This document shows positions 1 to 9,996 of a stretch of 64,000 bases of DNA, piece after piece. The stretch lies in NCBI RefSeq assembly GCF_020091405.1, contig NZ_CP081903.1, forward strand, positions 5,890,501-5,954,500, written 5' to 3'. Made by a program: the position numbers and the translations under genes. The first letter of the stretch is position 1. Each line of letters begins with the position of its first letter. The DNA is from Bacteroides cellulosilyticus. GTDB taxonomy: Bacteria > Bacteroidota > Bacteroidia > Bacteroidales > Bacteroidaceae. A model generated the notes under the pieces. That model was not told where the DNA came from. It made no database searches and saw only the letters and a program-made list of their open reading frames with translations.

Positions 1-1020
1 GTATCTACTATCCAATACATATCTTTGCCGGCTGCTAAGAAAGAAGTAGCTATTGACTTCGCAGACGCATTTGCTACTGAAGATTACGCAACAGAAATCG
101 TTCTGGTTAAAACTGCTACAGGAACAGTAGTTCTTGCGGGTGACTTGAAGTTTGGTAACAGATGGATGTTGGCAAAAGTTGTACGTTTGTACAATGACAA
201 GGGCACTCAATTCTACGGTGAAGGTAACTCCAACACTTATGCGTATAAGTTTAATGTTCCTGAAACTGAATTCGTAGAAGAGACTACAACCAGAGCCATT
301 TCTTCTAAATTCTTTAGTGCTACTTTCAAGATCGTAGATGAAAATGGTATTGAAATGACTTTAGTTCAGAAGATTGCTAAACCTACAGCTAGTACAGAAC
401 CGGGTGGAGAAACTCCGAATGTTGAAGTGAAGATTGATTTCTCATTCAATGTTGAAGTTACAAGAACTAATGCTGCTCCTACTCTTGTACCGACAGTAGA
501 TACTTTTGATCCTATGATTGTAAATGGAACTGATAGAGTTAAGCAATATACTTATGACATTCCAGTATTAGTAGGTATGAAGACTATTGATATACAGGGA
601 GGTAACCTTGGCAGTGAAACTGCATTAGGTGTAGCAGTTGCTCAAGCTATGAAGGCAGCTACTGATACAATCGTTGCTGATGGATACAAAAACGAACTTA
701 TAGAAAAGGGATACAAATTCGAATTAGCACCTTACACTGCTGTTAAGAGTATCACTTCTAAACAAGAATTCGTTGATTTCACTATAGGAGTAACAAAGGT
801 AACTTCTACTACTATTATTACTTCAGGAGATGAAGAACCTGTTGAAACGACTACAGATGTAGACATGGATCTGTCTGGAGTATATGCGAAATACCAAGCT
901 GCAGGTACAGCTACCGTTAACTATGACGATATGGAAATCATTAAGGTTTCTCACGATCATGGTCATGACCACGGTCATGGTACAGGCAACGCTGGTGGTG
1001 GTATCATCGAGGCTGAATAA
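1..1020 (+). CDS. C-terminal part of an uncharacterised protein with a His/Asp/Gly-rich tail
   Basis: The reading frame is open from base 1, so the start lies upstream of the window; 339 residues and the stop codon are present. I do not recognise a family. The visible part is rich in Thr, Val, Ala and Lys, with alternating strand-like segments and no membrane helix, which suggests a soluble or surface-exposed beta-rich protein. A tail of repeated His-Asp-His-Gly units followed by a Gly-rich stretch (about the last 25 residues) looks able to bind metal. It is followed by a YjbH-like and an OmpA-like gene on the same strand with short gaps, so an envelope role is likely. A TTG at base 25 could be read as a start, but nothing supports it over read-in from upstream. 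Confidence 0.75.
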   Translation, partial: VSTIQYISLPAAKKEVAIDFADAFATEDYATEIVLVKTATGTVVLAGDLKFGNRWMLAKVVRLYNDKGTQFYGEGNSNTYAYKFNVPETEFVEETTTRAISSKFFSATFKIVDENGIEMTLVQKIAKPTASTEPGGETPNVEVKIDFSFNVEVTRTNAAPTLVPTVDTFDPMIVNGTDRVKQYTYDIPVLVGMKTIDIQGGNLGSETALGVAVAQAMKAATDTIVADGYKNELIEKGYKFELAPYTAVKSITSKQEFVDFTIGVTKVTSTTIITSGDEEPVETTTDVDMDLSGVYAKYQAAGTATVNYDDMEIIKVSHDHGHDHGHGTGNAGGGIIEAE

Positions 1021-1092
1021 TTCTGATTGTTAAGAACAATAGATCACAGATTGACCCGAAAGTATAAAGTGTATAGAGAAAGGCAGATGCAG

Positions 1093-1836
1093 ATGAAGCG
1101 AATAATAGTTACGTACTTGTTTTTATGCTGTGCGTTTGTACTTTCGGCTCAATTAACTTACGGTACTACAGGTTTGTTGCATGCCCCTTCCGCAGAAATG
1201 CAGAAAGATAAGACAATAATGCTGGGTGCCAACTTTATGAACAAGGAGATAACTCCTCCTACGTGGTACTATCATACGTACAACTATTACCTGAACGTGA
1301 CCTTTTTCCCCTGGTTGGAAGTGGCATACACATGCACACTTTTCAAAGCGGAAGCACTGGGCTTAAAGCCTTACGGTTACTCAGGTTTTACGAATCAGGA
1401 CAGATATTTCTCTGTCCGGCTGCGAGCTTTGAAAGAAGGGCAATTCTGGAAGTATATGCCGGCTGTGGTTCTGGGAACATCAGACCCGTTTACTTCTTCC
1501 GGAGGTGGGGTAGTTGGTTCATCAAGCGGAAACGGATATTTCAGCCGTTTTTATATAGCTGCAACCAAGCATCTGCCGATAGGAACAGAAGAAATCGGAG
1601 TACACCTCTCTTATTTATATAATCAGAGAAAGGAGTACAAGCTGAACGGAATAGCGGCGGGTATCACTTACAATCCCAGTTTCGCACCGGATTTGAGGGT
1701 GATAGCGGAATATGATTCGAAAGATTTTGCGTTGGGTGCCACCTATTTGTTGTTCAACCATTTGCATTTACAGGTGGAATTACAACGAATGCAATATTTC
1801 ACTGGTGGATTGATGTTCAGGTTTAACCTGAAATAA
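1093..1836 (+). CDS. YjbH-like outer-membrane protein
   Basis: Encodes about 247 residues with a clear signal peptide (hydrophobic core, then LSAQ, residues 2-20). The mature part begins with a Gly-Leu-Leu-His-x-Pro-Ser-Ala motif typical of the YjbH domain, followed by amphipathic strands and an aromatic end, as expected for a beta-barrel. Enterobacterial YjbH proteins are tied to exopolysaccharide production; the role in Bacteroides is not established. I chose the ATG at 1093 because it puts a Met-Lys-Arg n-region directly before the signal core. An ATG two codons earlier (1087) is equally possible, and an upstream in-frame TTG at 1027 is unlikely. It lies between two envelope genes and is probably co-transcribed with them. 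Confidence 0.7.
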   Translation: MKRIIVTYLFLCCAFVLSAQLTYGTTGLLHAPSAEMQKDKTIMLGANFMNKEITPPTWYYHTYNYYLNVTFFPWLEVAYTCTLFKAEALGLKPYGYSGFTNQDRYFSVRLRALKEGQFWKYMPAVVLGTSDPFTSSGGGVVGSSSGNGYFSRFYIAATKHLPIGTEEIGVHLSYLYNQRKEYKLNGIAAGITYNPSFAPDLRVIAEYDSKDFALGATYLLFNHLHLQVELQRMQYFTGGLMFRFNLK

Positions 1837-1895
1837 GAGAATGGTGAAGAATGAATAAGTAATAAAGAGTTAAATCTATTAAAAACTAAAAAACA

Positions 1896-3116
1896 ATGAA
1901 AAGTAAATTAGTAATATTATCTTTACTGTTGTCAGGGGCAACCATTGCCAATGCACAGACTAAAGAAAAGTACTACAGTGAAAGCTGGAAGGACAATTTC
2001 TTTATCAGTGTAGGCGTGGGTGGACAAGTTGTGACCAACCCCAGCAACTTTGATTATGGATTCGGTGAATCCATAACACCTCTGGTGAATGTATCACTGG
2101 GAAAATTCTTCAGCCCGGTATGGGGTATCCGTGGTCAGGTTGCCGGATGGTCCGGTAAACTTCATACTCAATACCCTTTTGAAAACGTAGGCAAAGAGGA
2201 GAATTGGTATAACTATAAGAAGAAGTTCGTTGCATTGAATGCTGATGCAATGCTGAACCTGACTAACCTCTTCTGCGGTTACAAAGAAGGCCGTAAATTT
2301 GAGTTTATGTTCTTTGTAGGTCCTACATTGAATATCTCAAATTCTTATAGTACCTGGAATCTTGCAACAAAGACCACTGAGGTTACTAACGCTGATGGTT
2401 CTTTGACTTATAAGCAAGAACTGGATCCTTCTAAGAGTTATCCTAAAGATGATAAGGTACGTCTGTTGGTTGGCGCAAGCTTAGGTTTGGGTGCTAAATA
2501 CAACATTGACCAGAAATGGGCTATCGATCTCGAAGCTCGTGGTACAGTATCTCCTTCTGTTTTCGGTTCTGTAAGCGATGCTAAGACTGAAGGTATTGTA
2601 GGCTTAACTGTAGGTGCAACCTATACTTTCGGTGGCAAGAAGTTCGTAGCTTGTGGCTCGAAAGTTGATCAGAATGCTATCAACAACGAAATCAATAAGT
2701 ACAGAAGTGAACTGGCACAAGCTCAGGCTGATCTGGCTAATGCTAAGAACGCTTTGGCTAACGCTAAGCCTGTAACTAAGGAAGTAGTGAAGGAAATTGA
2801 AGTTGCCGGTCCTCGTGCCATCTTCTTCAAGATTGGTAGCGCTCGCATCGATGATTACGGTATGGTTAACATCCAGTTGGCCGCTAAGATCCTGAAGGCT
2901 AACCCGGATAAGAAGTACAAAGTTGCCGGTTATGCTGACAAGGCTACGGGTAGCGCTTCCTGGAACCAGAAGTTGTCTGAAAAACGTGCTCAGGCTGTTT
3001 ACGACGCATTGATTAAGGAAGGCGTTGATAAGGATCAGCTCGAACTCGTTGGATTCGGTGGTACTGCTAACATGTTCGGTAAGAACTATTTGAACCGAGT
3101 AGTAATTCTGGAATAA
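1896..3116 (+). CDS. OmpA family outer-membrane protein (porin F type)
   Basis: Encodes 406 residues. Residues 1-20 are a signal peptide ending in Ala-Asn-Ala. Residues about 25-255 alternate hydrophobic and polar residues as in an eight-stranded barrel. Residues about 262-293 form an Ala/Gln/Asn/Lys-rich helix. Residues about 300-406 are an OmpA-like peptidoglycan-binding domain, with the usual order of YADKATG, LSEKRAQAVYDAL and a closing Gly-Phe-Gly-Gly. The protein should tie the outer membrane to the cell wall. The gene starts 59 bases after the YjbH-like gene and ends just before a strong terminator, so it is the last gene of this plus-strand group. Codons such as GCT, GGT and AAG are favoured, which suggests high expression. 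Confidence 0.9.
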   Translation: MKSKLVILSLLLSGATIANAQTKEKYYSESWKDNFFISVGVGGQVVTNPSNFDYGFGESITPLVNVSLGKFFSPVWGIRGQVAGWSGKLHTQYPFENVGKEENWYNYKKKFVALNADAMLNLTNLFCGYKEGRKFEFMFFVGPTLNISNSYSTWNLATKTTEVTNADGSLTYKQELDPSKSYPKDDKVRLLVGASLGLGAKYNIDQKWAIDLEARGTVSPSVFGSVSDAKTEGIVGLTVGATYTFGGKKFVACGSKVDQNAINNEINKYRSELAQAQADLANAKNALANAKPVTKEVVKEIEVAGPRAIFFKIGSARIDDYGMVNIQLAAKILKANPDKKYKVAGYADKATGSASWNQKLSEKRAQAVYDALIKEGVDKDQLELVGFGGTANMFGKNYLNRVVILE

Positions 3117-3152
3117 GATATAGGGACAAAGAGTTGTAAACTCTAAACGAAG

Positions 3153-3184
3153 AGAGGGCGGCTAACTGATGTTAGCCGCCCTCT
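3153..3184. terminator. Bidirectional terminator between the OmpA gene and the sulfonation operon
   Basis: A perfect 14-bp stem (3153-3166 with 3171-3184) with a four-base loop lies between two converging genes. T-rich sequence follows on the plus side, and the A-rich left flank gives a U-run on the minus transcript. It can end both the OmpA transcript and the minus-strand sulfonation operon. Confidence 0.85.
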
Positions 3185-3207
3185 TCATTTTATACTGAAA
3201 TAATATT

Positions 3208-4179
3208 TTAATATACCAGTTTCACATTATCGATCCAGAGTGAATTACCGGGAGAACCTATGTATGCTCCTCCATGGCTGGAAGTAAACTGCAATAATAA
3301 ATGTGTAGGAGCATCTTCTTCTGTTCCCCATGCTACTTCTTTGACCGGAACACTTTCACCTTTACTATTAATTGCGTAACGTTCTTCTACTTGCAAACGC
3401 ATCATATGAGGCTTATAAGCAGGATCACCGGTAATATCTCCATACATGACTGAATACGTAGCATTATTATGCCAATCAGTGGTATTATAGTAACGAACCA
3501 CCATAGTCCCTACCCGCTTAGCAAAAATATTGCCATCTTTGTCTTCCCAACGCTTCTGCAAAAACAAATTCACCTCCGGGAAGTCTTTACCTTCTACGTC
3601 CGTTATCCGGCTAAAACCGGTAGCACGAATACGCTTTTCCCTATCAGACATATTAACTTTATAGTCAAACTGCACAGCGATAGGTTTCTTGGTAAAGGGA
3701 ATACCGGAATTCAGCATCTTTTGCGGATTCTTTGTGCCCTTAATCGGCTCATTCACTTCCCCCAAAAACATAGAACCTGCGGCAAGTACTGTGATATCAA
3801 CAATACCCAATACTTTTACGCTTTCCATACGGGTATCCATACGGGCACAGTAGCCATCACCACGCTTCTCGGGAAACACTGAAGTATTGGTTTTAGTAAT
3901 ACCCGTTACACGCGCCATAACATTCGAAGTAGCCCATGGCGAACCACCCATATTCTTATAGGCCTTATTCTCACGAATAGTTGCAGTCGGTCCGATAGCA
4001 TATACATTCTTCAACGCACCACCGATAATGCCCGACTCTTTAATCTGACGGTCTATCCATTGATCCATGTCTCCGAACGGAATCATTTCCACAGTATGCT
4101 GTTGCTGCTGTGCAAGTGCCGTTCCGCAACATAAAAAAGCGGATAGCAAACCGTACATACAAATTTTCTTCTGCATCAT
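3208..4179 (-). CDS. PCMD domain protein (putative carbohydrate metabolism domain), exported
   Basis: Encodes 323 residues with a signal peptide (residues 1-24, ending Ala-Leu-Ala). The mature part fits the PCMD family of Bacteroidetes: a conserved Gly-x-x-Tyr-Cys-Ala-Arg-Met segment (about 108-115), beta-sandwich strands, and a C-terminal Ser-Ser-x-Gly-Gly...Gly-Ser-Pro-Gly-x-x-Leu-x-Ile-Asp-Asn-Val segment. The family fold resembles carbohydrate-binding modules, and its function is unknown. It starts 19 bases after the sulfotransferase stop and is the last gene of the sulfonation operon, so it may bind the sulfonated product or its acceptor at the cell surface. That role is inference from position only. 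A second ATG one codon downstream is an equivalent start. Confidence 0.75.
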   Translation of the reverse strand: MMQKKICMYGLLSAFLCCGTALAQQQQHTVEMIPFGDMDQWIDRQIKESGIIGGALKNVYAIGPTATIRENKAYKNMGGSPWATSNVMARVTGITKTNTSVFPEKRGDGYCARMDTRMESVKVLGIVDITVLAAGSMFLGEVNEPIKGTKNPQKMLNSGIPFTKKPIAVQFDYKVNMSDREKRIRATGFSRITDVEGKDFPEVNLFLQKRWEDKDGNIFAKRVGTMVVRYYNTTDWHNNATYSVMYGDITGDPAYKPHMMRLQVEERYAINSKGESVPVKEVAWGTEEDAPTHLLLQFTSSHGGAYIGSPGNSLWIDNVKLVY

Positions 4180-4198
4180 CTCATTAGCTTTTTTTTAA

Positions 4199-5305
4199 TT
4201 AAAGTTCATATTTCCACTGCTCCAATGCAAAGTTCCAGTTATCCTGAACCAATTGCACGGTGCGATCATCATATCTATATTTATTCTTCTTATATCCCTT
4301 CTTTCCACCTACATACTTTTCTATATCATTGCGTGCTTCAGCAAACCCGGGAATAGACAAATCGCGATAAATCTGCTCAGTCATCCCCATAGCATCCGCT
4401 TCGAAGTCTTCGAACTTCACTTCCACCAGATTACCGGCAGGAATGCAAGATTTATCAGCCTCGTATTTATGATACAGTTTGGCATAAATAGAAAGAATAT
4501 TCTTTTCAATTTCGTCATTACTGATGTCCTGCAACTTCAACGGCTGGATTGTATTCGTGAAGAAACTTCGGGTACTCTCGAACACCGTATAAGGATTACG
4601 CATCAGATAGATAAATTTAGCATTAGGGAACATTTTGACCAGCTCTTTCACACGTCCCGTATGGGGCGGATTCTTACTCAAGAACTGTGTTCCGTTAGTA
4701 TTCCACAATGATATCTTAATCAATTTGGTAAATACTTCTTCAAAAACCTTCAGTTCCTTTTCCGTTATATCATCGAACAGCAAATATTTATCTGCATATT
4801 CCTGCTGATACTTTGGGAGGAACCAAAAGTTATAATAGGTATAAGGCATCATATTGGCAAGTGCAAACTCTTCTTCCTGTGGCAGATCTACAGCAAGTTC
4901 CATGTTATCTGTAGGACGCTTATCAGGCATCAGCCAGCTCATGTTCTTCTTGAAGAAAGGCTGTCCCCACATCATCAGATGCGGAAATACAGTTTGGTAA
5001 GTAGTATTATAGCCAAAATGCTTGTCGCATGAGAAGACATTATGCACAAAGGTCGTTCCGCTGCGCCAATGGCCAAGAATGAATACCGGATCATGCTCTA
5101 GCGGTTGGGATGCCAACCGTTTCTCATAACGTCCGTTCTGTAAAGGAGCCAGTGTAGAAAGCAGACGACATACCGCCTTAGTCAAACGGTATTTGCCTTT
5201 GTATGCCGCATCAATTTCCCGTCCTTTCGTAATGGCATTAAATGTTTTCCAATCGGCTCCCACCAAAGTATTTATAGGGAGTTTGTTAAATTCCAGTAAA
5301 CCCAT
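4199..5305 (-). CDS. PAPS-dependent sulfotransferase (BtSULT-like)
   Basis: Encodes 368 residues, cytoplasmic, with no signal peptide. The 5'-phosphosulfate loop is visible as GHWRSGTTFVHNV at residues 78-90. The 3'-phosphate site is RNPYTVFESTRSF at 236-248, with Arg236 and Ser244 in the expected places. It moves sulfonate from PAPS to an acceptor hydroxyl, leaving PAP. It lies directly after cysN in an operon that makes PAPS and ends PAP build-up. From memory, the same gene order in B. thetaiotaomicron contains BT_0416 (BtSULT), which sulfonates cholesterol and other steroids. A steroid acceptor is therefore the best guess here, but lipid or glycan acceptors are not excluded by the sequence. 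Confidence 0.85.
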   Translation of the reverse strand: MGLLEFNKLPINTLVGADWKTFNAITKGREIDAAYKGKYRLTKAVCRLLSTLAPLQNGRYEKRLASQPLEHDPVFILGHWRSGTTFVHNVFSCDKHFGYNTTYQTVFPHLMMWGQPFFKKNMSWLMPDKRPTDNMELAVDLPQEEEFALANMMPYTYYNFWFLPKYQQEYADKYLLFDDITEKELKVFEEVFTKLIKISLWNTNGTQFLSKNPPHTGRVKELVKMFPNAKFIYLMRNPYTVFESTRSFFTNTIQPLKLQDISNDEIEKNILSIYAKLYHKYEADKSCIPAGNLVEVKFEDFEADAMGMTEQIYRDLSIPGFAEARNDIEKYVGGKKGYKKNKYRYDDRTVQLVQDNWNFALEQWKYEL

Positions 5306-5317
5306 AATTATGGTACA

Positions 5318-6781
5318 TTATTTGATTATTTTCACTTCAATACCTTGGCGCTTCAGATCTTTCACCGCTTTTTCTATAGCTTCATAGTGTTCGGGAGCAA
5401 TTTCTAACTTCGGTAAGTTCAAAACCGGAAGATCTTCAGAAAGATGCATATCCTTATCCTCTACCCTATCGATAATCATACCGACAGCACTGGTATTATT
5501 GGTAATCGGATCAATCAGAATGAATGCACCTGTTGCCTTATTTTTTTGATAAGGATCAAAGAATAATTCCTTGGCAGTAGTAAGAACAACACGGGCTATC
5601 TGATTTAACTGCATAGGCAGATCATCAGGCATCAATTGTCCATTATCAACGGACAACTGATCCATCGTATTAACATCTACTTTATATTTAATGCTACTGA
5701 TACGTGAACGACTCAAATTAGTAGTCTGCTTGATGAAGAAGGATTTATTGAGATCCATCGGCTCTTCATCCATCCACACCAGCATGGCCTCAAAATTGCG
5801 ATCTACAACTGGTAAATTATCAGGATGTACCAACATCTCTCCTCTCGATACGTCAATCTCATCTTCCAGCGTTAAAGTTACAGATTGAGGCGGAAAAGCA
5901 TAATCCAGTTCACCGTCATACGCAACAATGCTCTTAACACGTGATTTTTTGCCTGAAGGTAACGCTATCACTTCATCCCCTTTACGCACTATCCCTGATG
6001 CAACTTTACCGCAAAAACCACGGAAATCAAGATTAGGGCGCAATACATACTGTACCGGGAAACGGAAGTCCGACAGGTTATGATCGTTATCAATATGGAC
6101 AGTCTCCAAGAAATCGAGCAAAGAAATACCATTGTACCATGGAGTGCGTTCAGACCTCTCCACTACATTATCGCCATCCAAAGCGGAGAGCGGAATACAA
6201 GTCACATCAGGAATACCCAATGGTGCAATAAACTGTTTATACTCTTTAACGATTTCATTAAAGCGCTCCTCAGAGAAGTCTACCAAGTCCATTTTATTAA
6301 CAGCCAGCACCACATGCTTAATGCCCAACAAAGACACCAGAAAAGAATGACGACGCGTCTGTGTAATGACACCGGTACGGGCATCTACAAGAATGATAGC
6401 CAGATTAGCCGTTGAACCGCCGGTAATCATATTACGCGTATATTGCTCGTGTCCCGGAGTATCAGCAATGATGAATTTACGATTATTAGTAGAGAAATAT
6501 CGATATGCCACATCAATCGTAATACCTTGTTCACGTTCTGCTTTCAGACCATCTAGCAGCAATGCGTAATCAATGTGATCACCAGCATTTCCCATACGTT
6601 TACTATCACGTTCCAATGCATCTAACTGGTCTTCATACAATTTCTTGCTATCAAACAACAAACGCCCGATCAGCGTAGATTTTCCATCATCCACCGAACC
6701 GGCAGTCAGAAAGCGGAGTAAGTCTTTCTGTTCGTCTTTATCCAGAAACTCCTTGATATTTAGTTTAGAGTTATTCTCCAT
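5318..6781 (-). CDS. cysN: Sulfate adenylyltransferase subunit 1 (GTPase)
   Basis: Encodes 487 residues from the ATG; a GTG one codon earlier is less likely. It is an EF-Tu-like GTPase with a P-loop at about 28-35 (GSVDDGKS), DTPGH at 107-111 and NKMD at 162-165, followed by two beta-barrel domains. GTP hydrolysis drives CysD to form APS from ATP and sulfate. The length ends at the GTPase and barrel domains, so this is not the CysN-CysC fusion found in some bacteria; a separate cysC lies upstream in the operon. It is 101 bases from cysD and 12 bases from the sulfotransferase. Confidence 0.95.
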   Translation of the reverse strand: MENNSKLNIKEFLDKDEQKDLLRFLTAGSVDDGKSTLIGRLLFDSKKLYEDQLDALERDSKRMGNAGDHIDYALLLDGLKAEREQGITIDVAYRYFSTNNRKFIIADTPGHEQYTRNMITGGSTANLAIILVDARTGVITQTRRHSFLVSLLGIKHVVLAVNKMDLVDFSEERFNEIVKEYKQFIAPLGIPDVTCIPLSALDGDNVVERSERTPWYNGISLLDFLETVHIDNDHNLSDFRFPVQYVLRPNLDFRGFCGKVASGIVRKGDEVIALPSGKKSRVKSIVAYDGELDYAFPPQSVTLTLEDEIDVSRGEMLVHPDNLPVVDRNFEAMLVWMDEEPMDLNKSFFIKQTTNLSRSRISSIKYKVDVNTMDQLSVDNGQLMPDDLPMQLNQIARVVLTTAKELFFDPYQKNKATGAFILIDPITNNTSAVGMIIDRVEDKDMHLSEDLPVLNLPKLEIAPEHYEAIEKAVKDLKRQGIEVKIIK

Positions 6782-6885
6782 CACTTTTTACTTTTTAATT
6801 GTCACCTTTATCTTCTTAAACCTAAGCATTAAAGTTCTAAAGGTCAGGTTTAAAATTCCAATCCTCAGGTTTTAATTTTTAATTC

Positions 6886-7794
6886 TTAAAAGTATCCCTC
6901 ACGCTTTTTCTGCTCCATACTGGCATCCTGATCAAAATCGATTACACGGGTGGTACGCTCACTCTTGGTGGTAGTCATCATCTCCTCTACAATTGTCTCA
7001 ATCGTATCCGCATTGCTCTCTACCGCACCAGTCAACGGCCAACAGCCCAATGTACGGAAACGTACCATTTTCATCTTTATCTGATCACGATATTTTTCAG
7101 GCAGGCGGTCATCATCTGCCATAATCAAATTACCATCAATTTCTACGCACGGACGCTCCTTGGCATAATACAACGGAACAATAGGAATATTTTCCAAACG
7201 AATGTATTGCCAGATATCCAGCTCCGTCCAGTTACTCAACGGGAACACACGAATGCTCTCTCCCTTATGCACACGGGCATTGTAGATATCCCACAATTCC
7301 GGACGTTGGTTCTTCGGGTCCCATTGGTGGAACTTATCACGAAAAGAAAAAATACGTTCTTTCGCACGTGATTTCTCTTCGTCACGACGAGCACCCCCAA
7401 AAGCTGCGTCAAATTTATATTTATCCAGAGCACTCAGAAGAGCCTTAGTTTTCATCAAGTCTGTGTGTACTTTACTTCCATGAGTAAACGGTCCTACACC
7501 TGCATGAAAAGCTTCCATATTACTTTCTACGATCAGATTCCAGCCATGCTTTTTGGCATACTCATCGCGGAATTGAATCATTTCCTTAAATTTCCACTTC
7601 GAATCGATATGCATCAACGGGAAGGGTACTTTACCCGGATAAAAGGCTTTTTCGGCAAGGCGAACCATTACCGAAGAGTCTTTTCCAATACTATAAAGCA
7701 TCACCGGATTTTCAAATTCCGCTGCCACTTCACGGATGATATGAATAGACTCTGCTTCGAGTTCTTTCAGATGGCTCAATTTATATTCTTCCAT
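6886..7794 (-). CDS. cysD: Sulfate adenylyltransferase subunit 2
   Basis: Encodes 302 residues, the usual size for CysD. The PP-loop of the adenylyl-transfer domain is [13 protein letters not shown] at about 34-46. The conserved central segments [18 protein letters not shown] and [10 protein letters not shown] and a C-terminal RTTRVIDFD are present. With CysN it makes adenosine 5'-phosphosulfate. It lies between cysC (11 bases) and cysN (101 bases) in one minus-strand operon. I see no separate promoter in the 101-base gap, which is AT-rich and carries only a weak hairpin. Confidence 0.95.
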   Translation of the reverse strand: MEEYKLSHLKELEAESIHIIREVAAEFENPVMLYSIGKDSSVMVRLAEKAFYPGKVPFPLMHIDSKWKFKEMIQFRDEYAKKHGWNLIVESNMEAFHAGVGPFTHGSKVHTDLMKTKALLSALDKYKFDAAFGGARRDEEKSRAKERIFSFRDKFHQWDPKNQRPELWDIYNARVHKGESIRVFPLSNWTELDIWQYIRLENIPIVPLYYAKERPCVEIDGNLIMADDDRLPEKYRDQIKMKMVRFRTLGCWPLTGAVESNADTIETIVEEMMTTTKSERTTRVIDFDQDASMEQKKREGYF

Positions 7795-7805
7795 TTTTTA
7801 TATAA

Positions 7806-8411
7806 TCACTTTTTAATCTGTATTTTCGGTAAAATGAGGTCGAGCAGTTGGTTGACTGACTCTTCCAGGCTGAGTTTTGAGGTATCTAACGTCAATGCCG
7901 GATGAAGAGGTGCTTCAAACGGAGCGGAAATCCCCGTAAAATTTTTAATCTCTCCCCGGCGTGCCTTTGCGTACAGCCCCTTTACATCCCTACGCTCACA
8001 CTCAGCCAAAGGGGTACTGACATACACTTCATAGAAGTCCTCCTGCCCGATGATATTAGCCGCCATTTCTCGGATATCATTGTTAGGACTGATAAAAGCA
8101 GCAATAGTTATAATGCCTGAATCAATAAAAAGTTTGGAAACTTCTGCAATACGGCGGATATTTTCTACACGATCAGCTTCACTAAAGCCCAAATTATTAT
8201 TGATGCCGCTACGGATATTATCCCCGTCCAGAATACGGCAAAGTAAACCTCGCTTATGCAATTCGCGCTCCAAAGCAATAGCTATCGTACTTTTACCGGA
8301 ACCGCTCAATCCGGTAAACCATATCATCACACTATGCTGACCGAGAAGTTCTTCTTTATCCTCTCTCGACAACATCCTATCAAAAATCGGATATATATTA
8401 TTGTCTGTCAT
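7806..8411 (-). CDS. cysC: Adenylyl-sulfate kinase
   Basis: Encodes 201 residues, matching stand-alone APS kinases. The P-loop GLSGSGKST is at 34-42. DGDNIRSGINNNLGFSEADR near residues 62-81 and the AFISPNNDIR segment near 107-116 bind APS and nucleotide. It phosphorylates APS to PAPS, the donor used by the sulfotransferase five genes... two genes further downstream after cysD and cysN. Its presence without any visible PAPS reductase or sulfite reductase gene supports a sulfonation role for the operon rather than sulfate assimilation. Gaps to neighbours are 10-11 bases. Confidence 0.95.
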   Translation of the reverse strand: MTDNNIYPIFDRMLSREDKEELLGQHSVMIWFTGLSGSGKSTIAIALERELHKRGLLCRILDGDNIRSGINNNLGFSEADRVENIRRIAEVSKLFIDSGIITIAAFISPNNDIREMAANIIGQEDFYEVYVSTPLAECERRDVKGLYAKARRGEIKNFTGISAPFEAPLHPALTLDTSKLSLEESVNQLLDLILPKIQIKK

Positions 8412-8421
8412 AATCTAATTA

Positions 8422-9975
8422 TTAAAAGGGCCAAATTAATGGAATAAGGAATATGGATATCAAGAAAGCTATAATATTCAGCGGCAATCCGATACGGACA
8501 AAATCAGTGAACTTATAGTTTCCAATACCTTGCACAATCAAATTTGTCTGATAACCGATAGGTGTAGAGAAACTGGCAGAGGCAGCCATACAGATCACTA
8601 CAAAGAAAGGCATAGGGCTGACACCCATCTGCGAAGAAATGGAGAGCGCTAAAGGGAAAGCTAATGCAGCAGCGGCATTATTGGTTATCAATTCGGTAAA
8701 CAAGTTCGTAATGATAAATACAGCTGCCAGCAACACCTGAGGACCGTAATGTTCAGTCATACCAATGATATAACTTGCCACTACATCTGCCACACCGGAA
8801 TTAACCATTGCTTTACTGATGGCAAAAGCACACGCAATTGTTATCAGGATATCCCATGAAATGTATTTAGTGTACTTACGGGCCGGAAAAATTTTAGTCC
8901 ACGCCATAATGATAGTAGTCACAGAAACAAAGAAAAACATATCCAGCTTGATATTCGGAAATGCTTCTTTCACAACCGGCAGTTCGCCTACTGTAGCACC
9001 GGTAATCATCAATATCAGCAAAAGAAGGGCAAACCAACGTTTCCCCTTTCCGGGAACCGGTTCGTTATCTTTGCCATTCGCCAACAAAACGAATACGGAA
9101 GATTCTCCCCAAGTTTTAACAAAAGAATCATCCGCCATCACCACTAAAGTATCACCCTCACGCAAAACCTCATTATCCAGATTCGCAGTAATACTTTGTC
9201 CGCTCCGCTTTATTTCCTTAACAGCTGCTCCATAGTGACGCTGAAAATTAAACTCTCCCAACTTCTTGTTAATACCAGGAAAACGAGGACCAAGTACAGC
9301 CTCAACCCGATGCAAACCAACATCTTCTTCCGGTTCGTCATCTTGCTTCACAGCATCCGTACGAACATCCGGCAAGAGTTTAGAAGAAAATAGAAATAAA
9401 TAAATAATTCCTGCTATAGCTATGAAAATACCCACTTTGCCTAATTCAAACATAGTAAATCCTTCATAACCTGCCTCTAATATCATGCCGTGTACTACCA
9501 GGTTAGTAGAAGTTCCGATAAGAGTACATATACCCCCCAAAATAGTCACATAAGAAAGAGGTATCAAAAACTTGGTAGCAGGTAATTTTACCGACTCTGC
9601 CCAACGCTTGATTATCGGAGCAAATATTACAACAACAGGAGTATTATTAAGAAAGGCAGAAATAAAAGAGATAGTGGGAAGCATACGAAATTGGGCTTTA
9701 AACACAGTCGTCTTGCCCTGAGGAAGCAACTTTTTGATAACCTGTCCCAATGCTCCGGACTGACGAATACCCTCACTGACCAAAAATAGCATAGCTACGG
9801 TAATCATTCCTTTATTACTAAAACCTTCCAGCATCTCTTTGGGTGTCAGGATGCCGGCACATAAGAACAAAACTACAACGGAAAATAGCACCATGCCGGG
9901 GCGCATTTTATCCAATGCCAATGCCACCACCATGCCCAAAAGTGCCAATAGCACAAATATTATCTCAAATGTCAT
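8422..9975 (-). CDS. SLC13 (DASS) family permease with TrkA-C domain, probable sulfate transporter
   Basis: Encodes 517 residues with about eleven membrane helices in two halves. A soluble TrkA-C/RCK_C-like insert lies at about residues 210-290 (ends in LREGDTLVVMADDSF). The two DASS substrate motifs are visible as an Asn-Asn-Thr-Pro-Val-Val-Val segment in the first half and Thr-Asn-Asn-Ala-Ala-Ala-Ala in the second. The family takes up dicarboxylates or sulfate with sodium. Its place between cysQ and cysC points to sulfate. The start is an ATG 21 bases after the cysQ stop. Confidence 0.88.
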   Translation of the reverse strand: MTFEIIFVLLALLGMVVALALDKMRPGMVLFSVVVLFLCAGILTPKEMLEGFSNKGMITVAMLFLVSEGIRQSGALGQVIKKLLPQGKTTVFKAQFRMLPTISFISAFLNNTPVVVIFAPIIKRWAESVKLPATKFLIPLSYVTILGGICTLIGTSTNLVVHGMILEAGYEGFTMFELGKVGIFIAIAGIIYLFLFSSKLLPDVRTDAVKQDDEPEEDVGLHRVEAVLGPRFPGINKKLGEFNFQRHYGAAVKEIKRSGQSITANLDNEVLREGDTLVVMADDSFVKTWGESSVFVLLANGKDNEPVPGKGKRWFALLLLILMITGATVGELPVVKEAFPNIKLDMFFFVSVTTIIMAWTKIFPARKYTKYISWDILITIACAFAISKAMVNSGVADVVASYIIGMTEHYGPQVLLAAVFIITNLFTELITNNAAAALAFPLALSISSQMGVSPMPFFVVICMAASASFSTPIGYQTNLIVQGIGNYKFTDFVRIGLPLNIIAFLISIFLIPLIWPF

Positions 9976-9996
9976 ACATTATACTGTATCTTGTTA

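Noticed and set aside
1027..1092. A longer YjbH-like protein starting at a TTG
   Set aside because: The extension adds about 20 charged residues before a normal signal peptide, so the ATG at 1087 or 1093 is far more likely.
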